From: an uncultured Clostridiaceae bacterium
GTDB lineage: Bacteria > Bacillota > Clostridia > Lachnospirales > Lachnospiraceae
Direction: 5' to 3'
Assembly: GCA_949948825.1 (NCBI GenBank)
Contig: CATLIJ010000042.1
Location: 1-13,553 of the forward strand
DNA length: 13,553 nt
Notes under the pieces: model-generated
What the model saw: only the letters and a program-made list of their open reading frames with translations
The model's database searches: none
What the model was told of the DNA's origin: nothing
Part shown: positions 5,542 to 12,708 of the stretch, in pieces
Layout: every line of letters starts with the position of its first letter
Numbering within the stretch: position 1 is the stretch's first letter
Translations under genes and position numbers: made by a program

Positions 5542-7155
5542 ATGAAAAAGTCAAAAATAGGATATACCATTGGAATGGCGGCAGCTGCAGCCATATTCTT
5601 TGCAGCGCCAGTCAGTGCAAAGGAAAGGACCATTCCCCAGGGGTTTTATGTGGGAGAAGTAAGCTTGGGCGGAATGACAGAGGAGGAAGCCTATCAGGCC
5701 ATTGAAGCAGAGGTCAGGCGTCTGTCGGACCGGAGAGTGAGTCTGGATATTGGAGGAAATGTCTCCTCTGTGACCGCACAGAACCTTGGAGCTGCCTGGA
5801 GCAATGTGGAGATTGTGGAGCAGGCTATTGATAATACTCAGACCGGTAATCTGGTACAGCAGTATATGACCCGCAAGGATATTGAAAAGGAGCCTGTCCA
5901 CATTCCTTTGGAGACCCAGGTAGATGAAGCCAAGGTAGATGATTTTATTAAAAAACAGACCGAAGGACTGATTGAAGAGCCTAAGAATGCAACGATTGTC
6001 CGGGTGGACGGAGCCTTTCAGATTACGCCGGGAGTGTCCGGTAAGGTAGTGGACCCAGCGGCTACCAAGATGGCTTTGGATTCCGCTTTGATGGAGCATT
6101 CCGGAGATGAAGTGATGGTTACAGCGGTAATCTCCGAGAAGGACCCGGATATTGTGGAGGAGGATTTGGCTTCCATCAAGGATGTTCTTGGAACCTTTTC
6201 CACAGATTTCAGCAGCAGCGGCTCCTCCCGGTCAGGGAATTTAAGCAATGGGGCGGCAAAGATCAATGGCCATGTGCTTATGCCAGGTGAGACTTTGTCC
6301 GGATATGAGTGCATGCACCCCTTTACTGTTGCCAACGGATACTATACAGCTGCAGCTTATGAGAACGGACGGGTGGTGGACAGCATTGGCGGCGGCGTCT
6401 GCCAGATTGCCACAACCTTGTACAATGCAGCCCTGCGGGCAGAGCTGGAGATCACCCAGCGGCAGAACCATTCCATGATTGTAGGATACGTAAAGCCATC
6501 CATGGATGCAGCCATTGCAGGTACTGTGAAAGACATTAAAATTACCAATAATTACAGCACACCGATTTATGTAGAAGGATATACAGCGAACCGGAAGCTG
6601 GTTTTCACTATTTATGGAAAAGAGACCCGGCCTGCCAACCGGTCTGTGGAGTATGTGTCTGAGACCTTAAGTTCTTTCAGCGCCGGAGCGCCCACAGAAC
6701 AGGTAGATCCCTCTCTGGCTCCGGGAACCCGCAGACAGGTCCAGTCAGCTCACCGTGGGGTGAAATCCCGGTTGTGGAAGGTTGTGACTGTGGACGGAGT
6801 GGAGACAGAGAGAACTCTTCTTCATACAGACACGTACAATGCCTCCAAGGCTATTGTACTGGTTGGCCCTCCCGCAGCAGCTCCCGCGCCGGCCCAGCCA
6901 GTGCCAGCAGAGACCCAGGCGCCTGTGGAACAGCCAACCCAGGCTCCCCAGGTTCCCCAGGAATCCGTAAATGTTCCAAAAGAGGGAATCCACGGCGGTC
7001 CTGGCGTGTCTGGTCCAGCAGAGACTCCCGCTCCCGCGGAGACCCCGGCGCCGGCTCCCGCAGAAACTCCTGCCCCGGCGCCAGCTCCCACAGAAGCTCC
7101 GGCGCCAGCGCCAGCCCCGGCAGAAGAGCCGGCTCCCGCAGAGCCGGGAGTATAG
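5542..7155 (+). CDS. Secreted VanW family protein with G5-like domain and Pro/Ala-rich tail
   Basis: This is a 537-residue exported cell-envelope protein. A signal peptide (1-26, cleavage likely after PVSA) precedes peptidoglycan-binding-4-type regions (about 33-200, with GVSGKVVD at 164-171). The VanW domain (about 217-350) carries the signature GGGVCQIATTLYNAAL (283-298). A G5-like domain (about 365-442) ends in WKVVTVDGVETERTL and YNASKAIVLVG. The tail (443-537) is proline/alanine-rich with APAETP-type repeats and could span the wall; no LPXTG sorting motif is present. VanW-domain proteins are linked to the cell wall, but this one has no van cluster around it, so vancomycin resistance should not be inferred. 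The start has GAGGAG (5531-5536) upstream. The AIRS_C gene follows after 13 bases. Confidence 0.92.
   Translation: MKKSKIGYTIGMAAAAAIFFAAPVSAKERTIPQGFYVGEVSLGGMTEEEAYQAIEAEVRRLSDRRVSLDIGGNVSSVTAQNLGAAWSNVEIVEQAIDNTQTGNLVQQYMTRKDIEKEPVHIPLETQVDEAKVDDFIKKQTEGLIEEPKNATIVRVDGAFQITPGVSGKVVDPAATKMALDSALMEHSGDEVMVTAVISEKDPDIVEEDLASIKDVLGTFSTDFSSSGSSRSGNLSNGAAKINGHVLMPGETLSGYECMHPFTVANGYYTAAAYENGRVVDSIGGGVCQIATTLYNAALRAELEITQRQNHSMIVGYVKPSMDAAIAGTVKDIKITNNYSTPIYVEGYTANRKLVFTIYGKETRPANRSVEYVSETLSSFSAGAPTEQVDPSLAPGTRRQVQSAHRGVKSRLWKVVTVDGVETERTLLHTDTYNASKAIVLVGPPAAAPAPAQPVPAETQAPVEQPTQAPQVPQESVNVPKEGIHGGPGVSGPAETPAPAETPAPAPAETPAPAPAPTEAPAPAPAPAEEPAPAEPGV
7015..7152 (+). repeat. Degenerate tandem repeat encoding PAET/PAPA units
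   Basis: Short GC-rich units (variants of GCTCCCGCGGAGACC) repeat through the 3' end of the VanW-family gene and encode residues 492-536 as APAETP, APAPAETP and APAPAP steps. Codons vary between copies (CCC/CCG/CCA, GCT/GCG/GCC), so the repeats have diverged. Such tracts often change in copy number between strains. Confidence 0.75.
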
Positions 7156-7168
7156 AGAGGCTGGAAGG

Positions 7169-7729
7169 ATGAGACCAGGACAGGATTTGGTAGCTGCAGG
7201 ATATAGCGGTTTGGCCGGAACCCGGCAGATTATAGCTGCCAGAAGGGCAGAGCTGGAAAGCCGGTATTCTGCCAGCTACCTTGACCGGCTGGAGACTTTT
7301 CAGGAGTCGGCAGAGAGCCTTTTGCCCCCAAAGGACTGGGCGTCACTGGGCGTTACATCATGGGAGCCTTCCGGAGAGGGAGGGATTTTGGCCGCAGTGT
7401 GGAACCTGTCCGGAAGATACCGGCTTGGCGTGGATTTTTCCCTGCGTCAAATCCCCATCCGCCAGGGAACCATAGAGGTTTGTGAACAGTTTGGCCTGAA
7501 TCCATACCGGCTGTACAGCGCTGGAAGCTGGGTTCTCACTTGTGACAATGGGGGCAGAACCACACAGCTGCTGGCAGAACAAAGAATTGCGTCAGCTGTA
7601 ATCGGAACTGTCACAAAAGGAATTGCACGGATCGTCAGGTTTGGCGGGGAGCAGGGATATTTGAACCGTCCCGGGCCAGACGAGCTGGAACAGGTGATTC
7701 CTGACTGGAAAGAACATATGCCGGAGTGA
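7169..7729 (+). CDS. Stand-alone AIR synthase C-terminal domain protein (HypE/PurM/ThiL-like)
   Basis: The 186-residue product matches the C-terminal half of AIR synthase/HypE-like proteins. It starts at the usual domain boundary (GQDLVAAGYSGLAGTR) and includes GEGGILAAVWNLSG (70-83), LRQIPIRQGTIEVCEQFGLN (93-112) and a closing AVIGTVTKG-x-ARIVRFGG strand pair. The N-terminal ATP-binding AIRS domain (about 150 residues) is absent, and the upstream sequence is the unrelated VanW-family gene in another frame. Without that half no kinase or synthase activity can be assumed; it may bind a ligand or act as a partner. The ATG at 7169 has GAGAGG (7155-7160) at 8 bases; longer frames run into the repeat tail of the gene before and are not credible. 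I know of no certain function. Confidence 0.75.
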   Translation: MRPGQDLVAAGYSGLAGTRQIIAARRAELESRYSASYLDRLETFQESAESLLPPKDWASLGVTSWEPSGEGGILAAVWNLSGRYRLGVDFSLRQIPIRQGTIEVCEQFGLNPYRLYSAGSWVLTCDNGGRTTQLLAEQRIASAVIGTVTKGIARIVRFGGEQGYLNRPGPDELEQVIPDWKEHMPE

Positions 7730-7772
7730 AGACAGGCATCTGTAACAAAATATTTTAGGGAGGCAATCCATT

Positions 7773-8255
7773 ATGAGAGAGAAAATTTTGGCAGTGATTG
7801 AGAAAAACAGCAGGATTGATATTCGGGACCTGGCGGTTTTATTGGGTGAGAGTGAAACCGCAGTGGCAAATGAGATTGCTGATATGGAAAAGGAAAATAT
7901 TATCTGTGGATATCATACGCTGATTAACTGGGAAAACACCAGCAACGAAAAGGTGGTGGCATTGATTGAAGTGAAGGTGACGCCGCAGCGGGGCATGGGA
8001 TTTGATAAGCTGGCTGAACGGATCTATCAGTACAGTGAAGTGAATGCTGTGTATCTGATGTCCGGCGCTTATGATTTTACTGTGATTCTGGAGGGAAAGA
8101 CCATGCGTCAGGTGGCTCAGTTTGTGTCTGATAAGCTGGCTCCCTTAGATTCCGTCTTAAGCACAGCCACCCACTTTGTACTGAAAAAATATAAGGACCA
8201 CGGTACGGTTCTCTGCGACCAGGTTCAGGATGAAAGGATGTTGATTACACCGTGA
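7773..8255 (+). CDS. Lrp/AsnC family transcriptional regulator
   Basis: This is a 160-residue DNA-binding regulator. An N-terminal winged helix-turn-helix (about 1-50; DIRDLAVLLGESETAVANEI at 16-35 is the recognition region) is followed by an AsnC/RAM ligand domain (about 60-140) with the VKVTPQRGMGFDKLAERI segment and VYLMSGAYDFTVIL (93-106). Such proteins usually form octamers and sense amino acids or related metabolites. AGGGAGG (7757-7763) precedes the ATG. The stop overlaps the GTG start of the aminotransferase gene (GTGA, 8252-8255), so the two are translationally coupled. The regulator probably controls that aminotransferase or responds to its substrate; this is inferred from position only. 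Confidence 0.92.
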   Translation: MREKILAVIEKNSRIDIRDLAVLLGESETAVANEIADMEKENIICGYHTLINWENTSNEKVVALIEVKVTPQRGMGFDKLAERIYQYSEVNAVYLMSGAYDFTVILEGKTMRQVAQFVSDKLAPLDSVLSTATHFVLKKYKDHGTVLCDQVQDERMLITP

Positions 8256-9427
8256 GAAATCCATTGTCAGAGAAGATTGTGACGATTCCTCCGTCCGGAA
8301 TCCGTAAATTTTTTGATATTGTCAGCGAGATGAAGGATGCCATCTCTTTAGGCGTGGGCGAACCAGACTTTGACACTCCATGGCATATTCGGGAAGAGGG
8401 AATTTACTCTCTGGAAAAGGGACGAACCTTTTACACAGCCAATGCCGGACTTCGGGATTTGCGGGTGGAGATACATAATTATCAGAAGCGCAAATATGAT
8501 GTGGAATATGACCCGGACCGGGAGATTATAGTGACGGTCGGAGGCAGCGAGGCCATTGACATTGCCATGCGGGCCATGCTGGACCCAGGAGATCAGGTGC
8601 TGGTGCCGCAGCCCAGCTTTGTTTCCTATGTTCCCTGCGCTGTGCTGGCAGGAGGCGAGGCAGTACCCATAGAGCTGGAGGCAAAGGACGAGTTTCGTCT
8701 TACCCCGGAAAAGCTGCTGGAAAAGCTTACCCCCAAAACAAAGATTCTTGTCATGCCTTTCCCCAACAATCCTACCGGTGCGGTGATGCGGCGAAAAGAT
8801 CTTCTGGAGATTGCAAAGATTGTGGAAGAACACGATCTGTTTGTTCTTTCAGATGAGATTTACGGAGAGCTGACCTATGGAGAGGAAGCCCATGTATCTA
8901 TAGCCTCTCTTCCCGGAATGCGGGAGCGGACCGTGCTGATCAATGGCTTTTCCAAAGCCTTTGCCATGACGGGATGGCGTCTTGGATACGCCTGCGGGCC
9001 GGAGGTTATCTTAAAACAGATGCTGAAGATCCACCAGTTTGCCATTATGTGCGCTCCCACCACCAGCCAGTATGCGGCAATTGACGCTCTGAAAAACAGC
9101 GATGAAGATGTAAGAAATATGTGCGAATCCTATGACCAGCGGCGGCGCTATCTGCTCCATGCCTTTGAGGAGATGGGGCTGGATTGTTTTGAACCCCTGG
9201 GCGCTTTTTACACCTTCCCCAGCATTAAGCGGTTCGGCATGACTTCCGATGAATTTGCCAATCGCCTTTTAAAGGAAGAGAAAGTGGCTGTGGTGCCAGG
9301 GACTGCTTTTGGAGACTGCGGAGAAGGATATCTGCGGATTTCTTATGCGTACTCCCTGAAGAACCTGAAGGAAGCCCTGGGGAGGCTGGAGCGGTTTGTG
9401 AAGCGGCTGGAGGGAAAGAGCGTTTAG
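8252..9427 (+). CDS. Pyridoxal-phosphate aminotransferase, class I/II (AspC/PatA-like)
   Basis: This is a 391-residue fold-type I PLP enzyme that transfers an amino group between an amino acid and a 2-oxo acid in the cytoplasm. Visible active-site residues are N173 in PNNPTG (171-176), D201 and Y204 in LSDEIYGEL, the Schiff-base lysine K235 in GFSKAFAMTGWRLGY with R243, and the carboxylate-binding R362 in LRISYA. The N-terminal SGIRKFFDIV and ISLGVGEPDFDTP (31-43) are typical of the aromatic/PatA-like branch. Substrate cannot be fixed from sequence. Initiation is at GTG 8252, inside the lrp stop (GTGA), with AAAGGA about 13 bases upstream; initiation probably relies on coupling. Length is normal. 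trmL starts 51 bases later. Confidence 0.93.
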   Translation: MRNPLSEKIVTIPPSGIRKFFDIVSEMKDAISLGVGEPDFDTPWHIREEGIYSLEKGRTFYTANAGLRDLRVEIHNYQKRKYDVEYDPDREIIVTVGGSEAIDIAMRAMLDPGDQVLVPQPSFVSYVPCAVLAGGEAVPIELEAKDEFRLTPEKLLEKLTPKTKILVMPFPNNPTGAVMRRKDLLEIAKIVEEHDLFVLSDEIYGELTYGEEAHVSIASLPGMRERTVLINGFSKAFAMTGWRLGYACGPEVILKQMLKIHQFAIMCAPTTSQYAAIDALKNSDEDVRNMCESYDQRRRYLLHAFEEMGLDCFEPLGAFYTFPSIKRFGMTSDEFANRLLKEEKVAVVPGTAFGDCGEGYLRISYAYSLKNLKEALGRLERFVKRLEGKSV

Positions 9428-9478
9428 GCGGCTGTCCTAAGACTTAAAAAGTCATTAAAACGAAAGGAAAACGCCCAA

Positions 9479-9988
9479 ATGACCACCCCAAGAATGAACA
9501 TCGTCCTATATGAACCAGAAATGCCTCAGAATACAGGCAACATTGGCCGTACCTGTGCGGCCACCAACACCCGCCTTCATTTAATAGAGCCCCTGGGATT
9601 TAAGCTGAACGAAAAAGCCATACGTCGGGCCGGACTGGATTACTGGGACCGGCTCGACGTGACAACCTATTGTGATTTTCAGGATTTTCTGGACAGAAAT
9701 CCTGGGGCGAAGCTTTACATGGCCACCACAAAGGCGCCGAAAATGTATACAGAGGCTACATATGAGCCAGACTGTTATCTGATGTTTGGTAAAGAGAGCG
9801 CAGGAATTCCGGAGGAGCTTCTTGTAGAATATCAGGAAGCCTGTGTCCGGATTCCCATGTGGGGAGAAATCCGTTCTCTGAATCTGTCCAATTCCGTAGC
9901 TATTATGCTGTATGAGGCTTTGCGTCAAAACGGGTTTCCAGAGCTGGAGCCAAAGGGTCAGCTCCACCGTCTTCAGTGGCATTCATAA
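9479..9988 (+). CDS. trmL: tRNA (cytidine/uridine(34)-2'-O)-methyltransferase TrmL
   Basis: This is a 169-residue SPOUT-class methyltransferase that uses SAM to methylate the wobble-base ribose of tRNA-Leu isoacceptors. Signatures are EPEMPQNTGNIGRTCAATN (12-30), FGKESAGIPEELL (103-115) and the trefoil-knot motif PMWGEIRSLNLSNSVAIM (126-143) followed by LYEALRQ. The length is slightly above the usual ~155-160 because of a five-residue N-terminal extension. The ATG at 9479 has AAAGGA (9463-9468) upstream; the ATG at 9494 is the more typical family start but has a weaker site. The last 86 bases overlap the 3' end of the convergent XRE gene. No terminator is visible after the stop. Confidence 0.95.
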   Translation: MTTPRMNIVLYEPEMPQNTGNIGRTCAATNTRLHLIEPLGFKLNEKAIRRAGLDYWDRLDVTTYCDFQDFLDRNPGAKLYMATTKAPKMYTEATYEPDCYLMFGKESAGIPEELLVEYQEACVRIPMWGEIRSLNLSNSVAIMLYEALRQNGFPELEPKGQLHRLQWHS

Positions 9989-10385
9989 TGGAAGTGATAC
10001 TTAATTTACTGTTAATATCCTTTTGCGTTGCAAGATATTGGGCTTTGGCATGATTTAAAATAGCAGCTCTCCCCTCCTGGTAAGAGTTCTGATACCAATA
10101 AAGGAGCATGGATTCATCTGGCAGCAGAAGCTTTGTCACAGAAGCTCCTGCCTCATTGGGAGTGATAATGGTCTGAAAATCACTGTCTAACGGTACATCA
10201 AAAATAGTGTGGATTGAGGTATCCAGAACATTGGCAATTGTTTCCATATAAACTGCCTTCACTTTCTGAACTTCTCCATTGATAATCCGTCCCAGTGTAG
10301 AGGCCGGAATGCCAGTGGATTTGGAAAGCTGTGTACGACTGATGCCCTTCAATGCCATAAAGGTCAGCAGTTTATTGTTTTTCAT
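9903..10385 (-). CDS. XRE-family helix-turn-helix transcriptional regulator
   Basis: This 160-residue protein has an N-terminal Cro/C1-type HTH (about 4-62): LLTFMALKGISRTQLSKSTG, then IPASTLGRIINGE as recognition helix, then ETIANVLDTSIHTIFD. The middle (about 85-125; LLLPDESMLLYWYQNSYQEG, then AILNHAKAQY) resembles the tail segment of many Clostridia XRE proteins. The last ~27 residues (from MNATEDGGADP) are encoded antisense to trmL and look like unselected sequence, so the present stop may be a by-product of how the genes came together. The start has a strong site, TTGGAGGTAAC, upstream. It begins 32 bases after the sensor kinase stop on the same strand, so it is probably co-expressed with the kinase. 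Targets are unknown. Confidence 0.88.
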   Translation of the reverse strand: MKNNKLLTFMALKGISRTQLSKSTGIPASTLGRIINGEVQKVKAVYMETIANVLDTSIHTIFDVPLDSDFQTIITPNEAGASVTKLLLPDESMLLYWYQNSYQEGRAAILNHAKAQYLATQKDINSKLSITSIMNATEDGGADPLAPALETRFDAKPHTA

Positions 10386-10417
10386 CTTGTGTTACCTCCA
10401 ATAAAAAATCTTCTGCA

Positions 10418-11752
10418 TTAAAAAATGGCTTTTTTCGGTATGGGGGGGGGTAAAACGGAAAAGTTAATTAAAACTCTGGCTACAAACATATTGTTGTCAA
10501 GTAAAAAATCCGTCTCTCCATTATAATAGGATACTGTTTTTATAATACTGGAGATACCAATTCCCTCCCCTGTGCCGGATACGGGAAGTCCCTTGCGGAA
10601 TTTAATATCATTGGAGCATGTGTTTTTGCACTGCATAACCAGTTTGTTCTTTTTCTGAACAATTGACACCAGAATTTCCTGCCGGGGCGCTTTGGAATGG
10701 ATGCAGCCGTGGATGGCGTTTTCAAAAAGGTTGGCAAGAATTGCCACCAGGTCAATATCCCGGATTGCAATATCCTGGTCCACGCTCACATTCATGGATA
10801 CCTGGATGTTCTCCTTTGCAGCCCGTTTTGCATAGAGAGACAGTATATTTCCAATCGCTTCATTGCCGCAGATAAAACTATTTGTTGTGCTGTTCACATC
10901 CTCTTCATATTGTTTTACATAAGAAAGCAGTTTATCCGTGTCCCCATTTTTAATATATTCCTCAATCAAAAGACGATGATGGCGGGCATCATGGCGGATT
11001 CTTGCAGCCTCTTTTGCCGATTCCTTCACCAGTTCCAGCTGATGCTGTAAAAGCTGTTCATTCATTTTCAACAATTCTTTTTCCGCTTCATATCGGTGTT
11101 CAATTCCCAAATGGAGATACAAATGGAATACTACATATTGAATAATTCCAGCCATAAACAGTAAAAGAGCTTTTCGTATTGTGTTGGGAATGGAAAATAT
11201 ATTGGGATCTGGAACAGGCCAAAAGGTTATAATCGCTACAACCATAAGAGATATAATCAGTGTAACAGAGCTGAACAGATCCATTGTTTCCTGAAGGAAG
11301 TTTGTACATTCAATAAAAAACGACCGTATTTTTTTTTCAATAAAATAGATAATTCCCACAATGACAAAACCACGCACCACAATATCCGCCCAAAGATTGC
11401 CGTGAAACCAGAGACGGGCAATATCAATACCACAAAAAACGGTTACAGTAAGCATGTAAAATGCAAGAGCCAGCTTGTAAATTGCCAGATATCCAAATTC
11501 CCTGCTCATAAATATGCAGAATACCCCAACTACAGGAACCGATGCAATGCCTCCAAAGCGGACAAAGGATTTTGAGTCCATCCAAAACCATGCAGAAAAG
11601 ATAATGGATGCAAAAATCCAGAATGCAATATAGTATCCAACTGTTTTTTTCATGGTGAATTTTGGAATGTCCAAAAGCAGGTATATACTCATAAAAAGAC
11701 CAGCTCCCATGGAATTGCGCAAAAGAGAGATCCAAAAGTCTCCGCCCAGCAT
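10418..11752 (-). CDS. AgrC-like sensor histidine kinase (GHKL ATPase, multi-pass membrane)
   Basis: This is a 444-residue membrane sensor kinase. Six to seven hydrophobic segments fill residues 10-213, as in peptide-pheromone receptors of the AgrC type. A coiled-coil-like linker (218-250) leads to the dimerisation helix with RIRHDARHHRLLIEEYI; H254 is the likely phosphoacceptor (RHD signature). The GHKL ATPase has its N-box at NLFENAIHGC (341-350) and its G-box at GTGEGIGISSI (393-403). The fold should end near ARVLINF (431). The remaining 13 residues derive from a C9 tract and look like an unconserved tail. The ribosome binding site AAAGGGGG lies directly upstream. Its partner is almost certainly the LytTR regulator encoded just upstream, but a terminator separates them. 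No agrB or agrD homologue is visible in this window. Confidence 0.88.
   Translation of the reverse strand: MLGGDFWISLLRNSMGAGLFMSIYLLLDIPKFTMKKTVGYYIAFWIFASIIFSAWFWMDSKSFVRFGGIASVPVVGVFCIFMSREFGYLAIYKLALAFYMLTVTVFCGIDIARLWFHGNLWADIVVRGFVIVGIIYFIEKKIRSFFIECTNFLQETMDLFSSVTLIISLMVVAIITFWPVPDPNIFSIPNTIRKALLLFMAGIIQYVVFHLYLHLGIEHRYEAEKELLKMNEQLLQHQLELVKESAKEAARIRHDARHHRLLIEEYIKNGDTDKLLSYVKQYEEDVNSTTNSFICGNEAIGNILSLYAKRAAKENIQVSMNVSVDQDIAIRDIDLVAILANLFENAIHGCIHSKAPRQEILVSIVQKKNKLVMQCKNTCSNDIKFRKGLPVSGTGEGIGISSIIKTVSYYNGETDFLLDNNMFVARVLINFSVLPPPIPKKAIF
10442..10450 (-). repeat. C9 homopolymer near the 3' end of the sensor kinase gene
   Basis: Nine consecutive G on the + strand (C9 in the coding strand) encode Pro-Pro-Pro, eleven codons before the kinase stop. 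Slippage would change only the C-terminal tail. All three frames end near the XRE start: C9 at 10418-10420 (32 bases between stop and ATG), C10 in the TAA inside the XRE ribosome binding site, and C8 just inside the XRE gene. Confidence 0.85.
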
Positions 11753-11774
11753 TGTATTTGCCCCCTTTTCCTAT

Positions 11775-11794
11775 GTAACAGTTCGATCTGTTAC
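11775..11794. promoter_or_regulatory. 20-bp palindrome in the sensor kinase leader
   Basis: GTAACAG (11775-11781) and CTGTTAC (11788-11794) form a perfect 7-bp inverted repeat around TTCGAT. It lies 22 bases upstream of the kinase start and just ahead of its ribosome binding site, about 30 bases downstream of the predicted transcription start. It could be an operator or an RNA hairpin. The + strand half ACAGTTCGA matches 8 of 9 positions of the LytTR half-site consensus I recall, [TA][AC][CA]GTTN[AG][TG]. Confidence 0.55.
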
Positions 11795-11830
11795 TTCTAT
11801 ATTCCTGCAGAATTCAGATTACTTATGCAA

Positions 11831-11859
11831 ATCATACCAGATAAAAGGGGTTTTTGGTA
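11831..11859 (-). promoter_or_regulatory. Predicted promoter of the sensor kinase-XRE unit
   Basis: On the minus strand an extended -10, TGG-TATGAT (11839-11831), is preceded at 17 bp by TTACCA (11859-11854, 4 of 6 to TTGACA). The start would be near 11824. An 11-base repeat (GTATTCCAAAA, GTTACCAAAAA) covers 11872-11851 and overlaps the -35, a good place for an activator such as the neighbouring LytTR protein. Confidence 0.5.
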
Positions 11860-11895
11860 ACTTTTGGAATACTTTGCATTTTTTTCTGCACACTT

Positions 11896-11926
11896 AAAAA
11901 GAAAGGAAATGACTTCCTTTCTTTTT
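11896..11926 (-). terminator. Intrinsic terminator after the LytTR response regulator gene
   Basis: A perfect 13-bp stem (11896-11908 with 11914-11926; core GAAAGGAA/TTCCTTTC) has a 5-base loop and A/T tracts on both sides, so it could work in both directions. It begins 5 bases after the response regulator stop. It separates the regulator transcript from that of the kinase. Confidence 0.85.
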
Positions 11927-11931
11927 ATGGA

Positions 11932-12666
11932 TTATTGACTGTTTTCTTCGCAATAATACTCAAAATATTGTTCTTTCAAAGGCTTGTAGGTTCCTCTGGG
12001 AAGAAATACCTTCATTCCATTGTCCATTTGCATCCACTGAGCATTCAGGCTTTCAATATGATCCAGATTTACAATATAGGCAATGCCAGCCTTGATAAAT
12101 TCCGGGTAATCAGAAAGCATGTCAAAAATTCCCCCAAGAGTCATGCGCAAAAGGAGCTGTGAGCCATCGGAAAGATAAATGCATTGGTGCTTTCTCTGAG
12201 CTTCACAATACACAATACTGTTTACTGGTACACGATGGATTCGTCCGTCTGAACGCAGCAGAAGATATTTTCTTCGGTCATCCTCCAGATCCGATAAAAT
12301 TTTATCCAGAACCGGAAAGAACTTTTCTCTGGAAACCGGTTTAAGCAAATATTGTATTGCATTAACACTAAAAGCTTCTAAAGCAAATTCTTTGGCTGCA
12401 GTAAGGAAAACAATATGACATTCATTGCCCATTTTCCGAAGCTCCTTTGCCGCTTCCATGCCCTGCCTTTCCGGCATATAAATGTCCATAAGAACTAAAT
12501 CCGGCATGTAGTCATTTCCTTTTATTTTATCAAGAAGCTCCGTTGCGTTAGTAAAGCACTGGATGGAAAGGCTATATTGTGGATGAAGCTTTTCGTAAAC
12601 ATTTAACATATGTTCTGTTTTATTAAGGGCAATCATTTCGTCATCACAAATGGCGATTTGATACAT
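11932..12666 (-). CDS. LytTR-family response regulator (AgrA/LytR type)
   Basis: This is a 244-residue cytoplasmic response regulator. The receiver domain (1-125) shows the acidic pocket D8/D9 (ICDDE), the phosphoacceptor D61 in LVLMDIYMP, T89 in FLTAA and K109 in LLKPV, so it should be phosphorylated normally. The C-terminal LytTR DNA-binding domain (about 134-237) includes RVPVNSIVYCEAQRKHQCIY and FIKAGIAYIVNLDHIESL. It is expected to bind short direct or inverted repeats and activate transcription. The ATG at 12666 is chosen, with AGAGG (12675-12679) 8 bases upstream; a GTG lies one codon earlier. It sits 42 bases after the aldo/keto reductase stop with no terminator between, and its own promoter is not obvious. 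Its partner kinase is the next gene downstream, past a terminator. Confidence 0.93.
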   Translation of the reverse strand: MYQIAICDDEMIALNKTEHMLNVYEKLHPQYSLSIQCFTNATELLDKIKGNDYMPDLVLMDIYMPERQGMEAAKELRKMGNECHIVFLTAAKEFALEAFSVNAIQYLLKPVSREKFFPVLDKILSDLEDDRRKYLLLRSDGRIHRVPVNSIVYCEAQRKHQCIYLSDGSQLLLRMTLGGIFDMLSDYPEFIKAGIAYIVNLDHIESLNAQWMQMDNGMKVFLPRGTYKPLKEQYFEYYCEENSQ

Positions 12667-12708
12667 CACATGTACCTCTTTCGTTTTTTGTCTGATTCAT
12701 AAGTCGGC

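Noticed and set aside
6822..7091. Minus-strand frame rich in GAGAGVSAG repeats opposite the VanW tail
   Set aside because: It is the mirror of the Pro/Ala repeat in the sense frame and has no independent start signal.
5542..7155. Vancomycin resistance determinant
   Set aside because: Only the VanW domain is shared. No vanH/A/X or vanRS genes are present, and VanW-G5 proteins are common in Clostridia without resistance.
6971..7168. Upstream extension of the AIRS_C frame into the VanW gene
   Set aside because: The extension is Arg/Pro/Gln-rich out-of-frame repeat sequence. A clear ribosome binding site and ATG at 7169 match the domain boundary.
9434..9455. Possible terminator GACTT-AAA-AAGTC between the aminotransferase and trmL genes
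   Set aside because: The stem is only five AT-rich pairs and lacks a following T-tract, so it is too weak to call.
11753..11931. Possible AgrD-like pheromone peptide between the regulator and kinase genes
   Set aside because: Frames here are 11-15 codons, lack ribosome binding sites and lack a conserved cysteine with an acidic tail. The region is better explained as terminator, promoter and palindrome.
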